The notes under the pieces: model-generated
What the model was told of the DNA's origin: nothing
Databases searched by the model: none
What the model saw: only the letters and a program-made list of their open reading frames with translations
In this document: piece by piece, positions 52,098 through 57,715 of the stretch
Layout: every line of letters starts with the position of its first letter
Numbering within the stretch: the stretch's first letter is position 1
NCBI GenBank assembly: GCA_934658705.1
Contig: CAKUHP010000007.1
Location: forward strand, 1-57,715
DNA from: an uncultured Collinsella sp.
Lineage (GTDB): Bacteria > Actinomycetota > Coriobacteriia > Coriobacteriales > Coriobacteriaceae
DNA length: 57,715 nt
Direction: 5' to 3'
Translations under genes and position numbers: made by a program

Positions 52098-54125
52098 CTA
52101 GCGCTTGCAGCGCTTGGTCGCGGCGACACCGGCTGCGGCAACGGTTGCGCCGGCGATGCCTAGAGCAGCGACGGTCATTGCGGTGTTGTCGCCCGTAGCG
52201 GCCAGGGCGGCGTCGGACTTCTTTGCCGGTGCGGTCTTCTCAACCGTCTTGGTCGTGACGGTCGTTTTGGTCGGCGTCGCAGTGGGCTTGGCCTCGGGCT
52301 TAGCCTCCGGCTTCGCGTCGGGCTTTACCTCAGGCTGCGGCGTCGGCTTGGGATCCGGCGTAGGCTGCGGATCGGGCGCAGGCGTAGCCTCGGGCGTAAA
52401 CGTCAGGTCGGTGCTCAGCCACAGTGTAAGGATCCAGCCGCTCTCGGGATCGACCTCACTCACCTCACTCGCCTGATAGCCGCACTCCACGCCGTTAATC
52501 ACTAGTTTAGTGTCGGACGTAAAGTAGAAGCCACGCGCCGGCTTAAGGTACAGACCGTAACGATAGGTCACGCTAGGCTTAAAGGTATCGATATGGTTGG
52601 TGATGTTCTCATCCCAAAACTCGACGGAGTTCACCTCGCTGCCGTCGCTGCCCGTCCAGAATTCACACTGCAGGATAGAGTCCGAGCCAGCCGGGGTACC
52701 CGCCGTAAAGACCGGCTTGTCGCCCGCCTTAAAGGTAGTCGTGGCGCCGTTGATCTCGATAAGGTCGATGGCATGCAACTCGCCAACCGGCTGCTCACAC
52801 AACATATTGGCCGCATTGGGGGCAAATACGCCATCGACCGTCTTGACGGTATTGCTTACCCATCGGCCGTTAACATTCACGTTGTAGTCGTCGGCCAAGG
52901 TGTTGTCGCCCTTGAGCCTCAGCTCGACGGAGTACATGTAGAACTTGCCCTCTTCGAAGTGGTCAATTTTCCTCATGCCCGGCGCGTACTTACCGGGGTC
53001 GGAATACCAGAAGGCAACGGGGGTGAGCTCTCTGGGGTCGCTGCCGTCCATCTCCTCCCAGCACTCATACGCAATCTCATACTTATCGGCGTCGGCGGCA
53101 GGAATCGTCGCGGTCGCACGCGGCGCCTCACCGGGTGCATAGTCGGTCTTCACGTCGTTGACGTTCAGGTTCTCGAGAGCTTGGCTTTCTGACGCTACGA
53201 GCGTTATGGCACTGTCGATGTTGTAGCGAATATAGTAGTCATCCCTGGTTTCGTTGATTACGACCGAACCGCTCGGCCTGTAGGCGTTGAAGATATCATC
53301 GGGGTCGCCCACGATGATGTGGTCGCCCTCATAGTCGGTTCCGGTATACGTCAGTGCCGCGCCAATATAAAGAGCCTCAGTGCGCGTGAGTCGATACGAG
53401 CCGCCCGCCGCGCCACCCGTAAAGGTCAGCGTCAGCCTCATGTGATCGTCAACAGGCTCAAAGCGAGCCGTCACATCGGACATAGATGCGTCCTGGACTT
53501 CAGCCAGGGTGCCCGAAGCAGCATCGGCCCGGTAGTACTTGGTTTCGACAAGTTCGCGGAGCGGCTTATCCGGCATACCGCCCTCGACATCGGGAAAATT
53601 ATAGGTATACGACTGGCCCTTTTCGAGTGTGACATTGCTCGGAAGCACGCAGTCCGTGTAGTGATTGATCACGGTCGTGTTGACCTTAACGCCGCCTCCG
53701 TCCGTCACGTCGGTCACGCCGCAGGGCATGATGGCATCGCTTGCCGGCGTGGCGGCGTTGTTGCTGGGGGCGTTTTGCTCGGCGGGCACCGCATCGCCAG
53801 AGCCGCTGGCGGTGTCAGCTGGAGTTGCCTGCTGAGGTTCAGCGGTAGCTTGCGCCACCGGAGCAGCATTGGACGCCGGCGCGGTCGTTGCAGCCGAGTC
53901 CGCCGTACCCGTCGGTGTCACCGGAGCCGCTGCGACCTCACCCGTCGGCACGCCGGAGTCCGCGCACTCGATCGCAAGCGCCACGCTCGGCAGCAGCAGC
54001 TGGCCAACCATAAGCGCGCACGCACCGGCGCAAGCGATTTTGGCGCTCACGCAGCGCCAAGTACCGTGAACCAGCGAACAGGTGCGCTCGCGCTGGGTCT
54101 GCTTATCAAAGTGGCTTCCGTTCAT
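52098..54125 (-). CDS. LAATG-anchored surface protein
   Basis: A 675-residue cell-wall protein. An extended signal peptide of about 53 residues (CSLVHGTWRCVSAKIACAGA, then GQLLLPSVALA) starts it. A Thr/Ala-rich spacer follows (about 60-130), then a large extracellular region with no recognised domain. A Pro/Glu/Lys stalk (PDPQPTPDPKPTPQPEVKPD type) precedes the LAATGD sorting motif, a membrane span and the tail KRCKR. The sorting motif departs from LPXTG by Ala for Pro. The start at 54125 follows GGGGG. It shares its signal type and anchor with the protein at 54331-55932 and is flanked by 35-bp palindromes. The function is unknown, possibly adhesion. Confidence 0.82.
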   Translation of the reverse strand: MNGSHFDKQTQRERTCSLVHGTWRCVSAKIACAGACALMVGQLLLPSVALAIECADSGVPTGEVAAAPVTPTGTADSAATTAPASNAAPVAQATAEPQQATPADTASGSGDAVPAEQNAPSNNAATPASDAIMPCGVTDVTDGGGVKVNTTVINHYTDCVLPSNVTLEKGQSYTYNFPDVEGGMPDKPLRELVETKYYRADAASGTLAEVQDASMSDVTARFEPVDDHMRLTLTFTGGAAGGSYRLTRTEALYIGAALTYTGTDYEGDHIIVGDPDDIFNAYRPSGSVVINETRDDYYIRYNIDSAITLVASESQALENLNVNDVKTDYAPGEAPRATATIPAADADKYEIAYECWEEMDGSDPRELTPVAFWYSDPGKYAPGMRKIDHFEEGKFYMYSVELRLKGDNTLADDYNVNVNGRWVSNTVKTVDGVFAPNAANMLCEQPVGELHAIDLIEINGATTTFKAGDKPVFTAGTPAGSDSILQCEFWTGSDGSEVNSVEFWDENITNHIDTFKPSVTYRYGLYLKPARGFYFTSDTKLVINGVECGYQASEVSEVDPESGWILTLWLSTDLTFTPEATPAPDPQPTPDPKPTPQPEVKPDAKPEAKPEAKPTATPTKTTVTTKTVEKTAPAKKSDAALAATGDNTAMTVAALGIAGATVAAAGVAATKRCKR

Positions 54126-54151
54126 AATGGCCCCCTTGGTCGAAAGACTGC

Positions 54152-54186
54152 ACCACCACAAAGGTACCTGTCCCCTTTGCGGTGGT
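54152..54186. repeat. 35-bp CCACCACAAAGG palindrome (family I), copy 2
   Basis: ACCACCACAAAGG and CCTTTGCGGTGGT enclose TACCTGTCC. The length is identical to copy 1 and the orientation opposite. It begins 27 bases upstream of the start codon of the surface gene at 54125. Confidence 0.85.
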
Positions 54187-54221
54187 CCTGTACAACCAAG
54201 ATGCGCCAAACGGCCCCGTAT

Positions 54222-54249
54222 GCCTAGGTTCGTAGATGCGAACCTAGGC
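54222..54249. repeat. 11-bp perfect hairpin in the gap between surface genes
   Basis: GCCTAGGTTCG-TAGATG-CGAACCTAGGC. It lies between the terminator at 54262 and the promoter region of the surface gene at 54125; its role is unclear. Confidence 0.6.
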
Positions 54250-54261
54250 CTCTACCTGCGA

Positions 54262-54307
54262 AAATAAAAAGAGCCGCCGCAAGGGTACCCATGCCCCCGC
54301 GGCGGCT
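54262..54307 (-). terminator. Intrinsic terminator of the second LAATG surface gene
   Basis: On the minus strand AGCCGCCGC and GCGGCGGCT form a 9-bp stem around 18 bases, followed by CTTTTTATTTT. It lies 24 bases past the stop codon at 54331. Confidence 0.82.
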
Positions 54308-54330
54308 GAAAATGGCTATGAAAGCTTAGG

Positions 54331-55932
54331 CTAGCGGTCGCGGCGCTTGGACGCAACGAAGCCGGCGCCGATGACGGACGCACCGGCGATGCCAAGGACG
54401 GCGGCCGCCGTCGTGACGTTATCGCCTGTGGCGGCCAGAACACCGGAAGCGTTTTTGGCGCCGGTAGCAGTCTTGGTCGCAACGGTCGTGGTGGTCTTTG
54501 CGTCCTTATCTACGGGCTTCAGGTCAGGCTTCTGCTCGGGATTGGGCATAGGATCGGGATTGGGCGTCGGATCGGGCTCTGGCGTCGGCTCCGGCTCCTG
54601 TCCGTCTCCAAAATCAATCACCACATCATGGGCGACCTCGGAAGAACCGACGATATCCGTAATCGCAGACGAACCGGCAACACCAACGACCTGCCCGTTC
54701 TGAGAGCTCGGCCATTGCCCCGTATCAACAACCTTTTTCACATCGCGCACGGCGCCATCCGTCGGAGTCGTAATCGTCGCATTTCCTCGCAAATCAATCA
54801 TCGCGGCATGGAACAGTGTCGCATTCGCGACGTTGCGGTTGATCGCATAGATTCCCGCAGTCGCACCCGAAGCCTCGATCTTCGAGTTGAAAATCTGGAT
54901 ACGAGGCGTTTCCGACCCGATGTTTGCCTCTGCCATGATTCCAAAACTTTGATTACGGGCGGCATCGATGCTGCTTGCGGCAGATAGACTTCGAGACGTA
55001 AGATTCGACTTCTCGACAAGCATCCACACTGCACCGTCTTGCGAGCGTGCGCCGATGCCCGCCGAGAACGAGGCCGCACTGCCGGCGGAAAGCACGACAT
55101 CGGCTCCGTTGACGATTTTCATGAGGGTATTCTTCTTGATACCGACCGTATAAATGCACGCGGAAGCCCACGAGGCATCGGCAGTCTTAATCGACAGATT
55201 GGCGTCATCGATGGTGACATCGGCACCGCGCTCGTAAGAGGAGTCCGGCTCTTCCTGCTCGCCTTCCTGAGCAGTGTGTCTGTTGGGAATGTTGTCGGCA
55301 AAGATGCCGAAGATGCTCTGCATTGGACGCCAAGATCCTTCCGCCGATTTCGCCTCGATTTTGACATCGGCGCCCTTATCGATCTTCACGCTGCCGGCCG
55401 TCGCGCGAATGCCCGCCACATGATCCGATGTACCCGAAGCCGTCACGTTGACGCTGGCACCGCTGATGGTCACATCGCCGCCGACATTGCCGTCGCCTTC
55501 CGCCGCAATAACATCGTTCTGGGCCGTCGCATTAAGGGTGCCGTCGCCGGTAATGGCGAGGTTGCCGTTTTTAACAGCAATAGCGCTCTGACCGGCATCG
55601 GCTGTGATGGTGTTATTGCCGGTCACGCCGATATTGAGGTTGCCCTGAGCGCTGATACCGGCACCGTTGTAGCCATTGAGCTTCATGTCGTCGGCGCCGT
55701 CCCAGGACCACGTTCCGGCCTCGTCGCCGGCGACCGCGCCCTTGTTGTACTGCGTGCCGCCCACGTTGACCCACTCGGCGGCGAGTGCCACGCTCGGCAG
55801 CAGCAGCTGGCCGGCCATGAGTGCACAGGCCCCCGCACAGGCAAGCTTGGCGCCCACACGTCGCCACGTTCCGCGGGAGAGCGAGCATGCGCGACCGCGG
55901 TTGATTGAGTTGTCATGGATTTGCTTTTGCAT
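54331..55932 (-). CDS. LAATG-anchored surface protein with beta-helix-like repeats
   Basis: A 533-residue cell-wall protein. Signal peptide: about 51 residues with the same CSLSRGTWRRVGAKLACAGA...LLLPSVALA as the neighbour. Residues about 60-430 show short repeated units such as ITADAGQSAIAVKNGNLAIT and INKG/IEAKSAEG strands rich in Asn, Gly, Ala and Ile, the pattern of a right-handed beta-helix. A Pro/Asp/Glu stalk (PEPTPEPDPTPNPDPMPNPE) leads to LAATGD, a hydrophobic span and KRRDR. AAGGAGG supports ATG 55932. The role is inferred to be a surface adhesin or carbohydrate-binding protein. Confidence 0.82.
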   Translation of the reverse strand: MQKQIHDNSINRGRACSLSRGTWRRVGAKLACAGACALMAGQLLLPSVALAAEWVNVGGTQYNKGAVAGDEAGTWSWDGADDMKLNGYNGAGISAQGNLNIGVTGNNTITADAGQSAIAVKNGNLAITGDGTLNATAQNDVIAAEGDGNVGGDVTISGASVNVTASGTSDHVAGIRATAGSVKIDKGADVKIEAKSAEGSWRPMQSIFGIFADNIPNRHTAQEGEQEEPDSSYERGADVTIDDANLSIKTADASWASACIYTVGIKKNTLMKIVNGADVVLSAGSAASFSAGIGARSQDGAVWMLVEKSNLTSRSLSAASSIDAARNQSFGIMAEANIGSETPRIQIFNSKIEASGATAGIYAINRNVANATLFHAAMIDLRGNATITTPTDGAVRDVKKVVDTGQWPSSQNGQVVGVAGSSAITDIVGSSEVAHDVVIDFGDGQEPEPTPEPDPTPNPDPMPNPEQKPDLKPVDKDAKTTTTVATKTATGAKNASGVLAATGDNVTTAAAVLGIAGASVIGAGFVASKRRDR

Positions 55933-55962
55933 GTGAGCCTCCTTGTCGTAGGGGGTGCTTCT

Positions 55963-55977
55963 GTAACACCATGTTAC
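55963..55977. promoter_or_regulatory. GTAACA-CCA-TGTTAC operator-like dyad
   Basis: A perfect 6-bp-arm dyad 31 bases upstream of the surface-protein start and in the gap shared with the divergent LuxR regulator. It is a plausible binding site for that regulator. Confidence 0.45.
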
Positions 55978-56147
55978 GTAAAGTTATCCGGGTCCCGGGG
56001 CACAAATTCGCATGCGGGCCATCTGCCAGCGCAAAAGGCAGTGGGCACGCGATTGCCAAGCGCGCCCCGTCTTTCGAAAGGCCCACCCCCTACCGTCCTG
56101 GTCTAAAATCGGGGACACGATTATTCCGTCCATCCAAAGGACCATCC

Positions 56148-57551
56148 TTGAACCTGAGCAAGCAAAAAATCAACGCGCTTTTGGCCCTCGCGCTCTTCAC
56201 CTTTGTCTTTCTTGCCGCCGAGTTTCGCTTCGATATCAATGTCGGGCTGCTCGCCGGTGCCGAGCGCGTTGTAATTGCACAGGGCTTTATCCTGGGCGCC
56301 AGCGTGCTCGGCTTTATCGGATATGCGCCGTTGCTCGGGCACGCGCAACGCAAAGGCCAGCCTCAGGCAGTTGTCAGTGCCGCCGTTCCCATCGCCATCT
56401 TGGGGTTGACTCAGATTCAGTTCCCCACGGGCACGCTTGCGGTCGAGATTCTGGGCTGCGTGGCATTCCTCGGACTCGGCCTGCTGGGTGCCGCAGCGCA
56501 CCATGCCTTCGCGATGACGTTCCAAGACGACCCCAAGCTCGCCACCGGTGCAGGGGCGGCATACGCTGCGGGCATTCTGATGCAGTTCGCGATCAACCTG
56601 CTCGACTGCGGCGGTATCGCCGAGCTCATCATTCTTGGCGCGGCGACGATCGTCATCTCCACCCTTAGCGCTGCTCCCCAAGCCGCAGACGAGGGCTCCA
56701 GCCACACCGCCAACCCCTTTATCGATCCCTCGCACGCCCTCGCCAAGCAGGCGTGCTGGAGCATCGCACTCGTCATGATTCTCGCCTGCTTGTTCTCGAC
56801 ACTCGATAACGTCGTCACGTTTTCCAATGCCCACGGAACCATCGCCGTGCAGACTTGGCCGCGCCTCTTTTTGGCAGCAAGCGGTCTCGTCGCCGGCATC
56901 GTCTTTGACCTTGCCGAGCGTCGTTACATGGGGCTCGTTATGCTCGGTGTAACGGTGCTGTCCACCATTTCGATCCTGGCCGTAGAAGCCGGCGCCGACC
57001 CCAACTTGGGCCTCATCGTCTTTTACCTGAGCTCGGGCTTTTTCGTCACGTTCTTCACCGCCACGTTTACGCAGTTGGCACCGCGCATGCATGCCCCGGC
57101 TTTGTGGGCCGGCATGGGCCGTGCCGCCAACAACGTATGCGCGTTCACCACGTCGGGCATCTCGCTGGCGCTGGTTACCTCGGGCAATGTCGCCCTCATC
57201 ATGATCGGCGCGCTCATGCTGCTCGTAGCGGCCAGCGTGGCATTCGTTGCTGCCGGCCTATTCCGCCTACCCCAAACCGAGCAGGAGCGCGAACATCAAC
57301 AGCTTGCCGAGGAAGCGCTCGCCGCGCCAAGCATCGAGGAGCAGCGTCAGTCCTTCATCACCGACCACGGCCTCACCCCGCGCGAAGTCGATGTGCTCAC
57401 GGCCGTAACCCAGGACGAGCGACCGCTTAAACAGATCGCCGAGGAGCTCGGCATCTCGATGCGCATGGTGCAGCGCCATCTGAGCTCCATCTACCAAAAG
57501 ACCGACACGCAAACGCGCGCCGGTCTCACCAAAGCCTTTCCCTCAGCCTAA
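56148..57551 (+). CDS. Membrane-anchored LuxR-type regulator with MFS-like sensor part
   Basis: A 467-residue protein with about twelve hydrophobic segments (residues about 8-390) resembling an MFS-type or other multi-pass sensor, followed by a C-terminal LuxR helix-turn-helix (about 410-465, LTPREVDVLTAVTQDERPLK, then QRHLSSIYQKTDTQTRAGL). The start is a TTG at 56148 with AAAGG seven bases upstream; longer upstream readings lack a ribosome-binding site. It is divergent from the surface gene at 54331, so it may control it. The layout matches the LuxR membrane regulators expanded in Coriobacteriia. The ligand is unknown. Confidence 0.85.
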   Translation: MNLSKQKINALLALALFTFVFLAAEFRFDINVGLLAGAERVVIAQGFILGASVLGFIGYAPLLGHAQRKGQPQAVVSAAVPIAILGLTQIQFPTGTLAVEILGCVAFLGLGLLGAAAHHAFAMTFQDDPKLATGAGAAYAAGILMQFAINLLDCGGIAELIILGAATIVISTLSAAPQAADEGSSHTANPFIDPSHALAKQACWSIALVMILACLFSTLDNVVTFSNAHGTIAVQTWPRLFLAASGLVAGIVFDLAERRYMGLVMLGVTVLSTISILAVEAGADPNLGLIVFYLSSGFFVTFFTATFTQLAPRMHAPALWAGMGRAANNVCAFTTSGISLALVTSGNVALIMIGALMLLVAASVAFVAAGLFRLPQTEQEREHQQLAEEALAAPSIEEQRQSFITDHGLTPREVDVLTAVTQDERPLKQIAEELGISMRMVQRHLSSIYQKTDTQTRAGLTKAFPSA

Positions 57552-57557
57552 AACAAA

Positions 57558-57570
57558 ACCACCACAAAGG
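57558..57570. repeat. Half of a family I palindrome, cut by the IS element
   Basis: ACCACCACAAAGG is followed by CGCACTG and then the left end of an IS3-type element. The matching right arm is not seen; it may lie beyond the window. Confidence 0.6.
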
Positions 57571-57577
57571 CGCACTG

Positions 57578-57715
57578 TGAACTGCCTCCCATTTCTTGGA
57601 CATCGGGAAATGGGAGGTTTTCCATGAGTATAGACCTGAGGGTGAAGCACGACCTGGAGTCCAGGAGGCGGGCCGTCGAGCTCTTCGACGCCGGCGTCGG
57701 CTGCAAGCCGGCGGC
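57578..57715 (+). mobile_element. Left end of an IS150-group IS3 element (continues past the window)
   Basis: TGAACTGCCTCCCATTTC at 57578 resembles the TGTACTGACCCC-type end of IS150-group elements. An imperfect palindrome (CTCCCATTTC/GAAATGGGAG) overlaps the end. The first transposase frame starts at 57624. Confidence 0.75.
57624..57715 (+). CDS. IS3-family transposase OrfA, N-terminal fragment
   Basis: Thirty codons (MSIDLRVKHDLESRRRAVEL...) are seen before the window ends. The sequence fits the start of the N-terminal helix-turn-helix of an IS150-type OrfA (RRRAVELFDAGVGCK). GGGAGG is upstream. No stop codon is reached. Confidence 0.75.
   Translation, partial: MSIDLRVKHDLESRRRAVELFDAGVGCKPA

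Noticed and set aside
54126..54209. Longer start for the surface protein (codons before 54125)
   Set aside because: The extra residues would be encoded by the 35-bp palindrome, and the signal peptide and ribosome-binding site support ATG 54125.

Overview
The window looks like a chromosomal segment of a gut Coriobacteriia (Actinomycetota), most likely Collinsella or a close relative. This is inferred from the high GC, the dense coding, the membrane-anchored LuxR regulators, an Ech-type hydrogenase with NfnAB, LPXTG/LAATG surface proteins and a glmU-prs-pth core block. No rRNA or other marker gene is present, so the genus is an inference.

Layout. 1-2672: the start of an unknown gene leaving on the minus strand, an alpha/beta hydrolase and a DUF362 ferredoxin. 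2984-6372: a MacB/FtsX-type ABC pair. 6690-10017: an ABC-2 exporter (one ATPase, two permeases) divergent from a NarL-type two-component system (10186-11957) that probably controls it. 12566-19225: a 2219-residue VWA plus pilin-repeat adhesin with a sortase signal. 19996-25631: a five-gene Ech [NiFe]-hydrogenase operon in which the two membrane subunits are fused. 25918-26313: a solitary transposase-like HTH protein. 26767-28797: an Old Yellow Enzyme/enoate reductase. 29165-29241: initiator tRNA. 29436-34530: coaX, a degenerate biotin ligase, a folP-folK fusion, a sirtuin and exonuclease III. 35058-43659: an ECF S-component, a frameshifted membrane gene, a membrane LuxR regulator, an amidohydrolase-MATE operon, and a fused ECF ATPase with its T-component. 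43859-51624: glmU, prs, a nuclease-like gene flanked by MITE-like repeats, pth and nfnAB. 52098-57551: two LAATG surface proteins and a membrane LuxR regulator. The window ends inside an IS150-type IS3 element.

How the genes work together. Ech (ferredoxin:H+, proton or sodium pumping) and Nfn (ferredoxin/NADH/NADP) both act on reduced ferredoxin and fit a fermentative, H2-producing anaerobe. The surface proteins, the ABC exporter with its two-component system and the amidohydrolase-MATE-LuxR block look like host- or gut-facing functions.

The most unusual feature is the intergenic DNA. At least nine kinds of palindromic repeat can be read by eye: a fixed 152-bp element (three copies); a fixed 162-bp element with a terminator core, framed by a 31-bp hairpin (three copies, each beside a 152-bp element); about 212-bp GTCCCC elements (two); 57-bp hairpin units in arrays with an 80-81-bp period (4 + 2 units); 35-bp CCACCACAAAGG palindromes flanking a surface gene; 203/204-bp MITE-like elements flanking a nuclease-like gene; single 134-bp and 178-bp palindromes; and a 189-bp palindrome inserted in frame in the ECF ATPase gene. 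These have the most potential to be undescribed.
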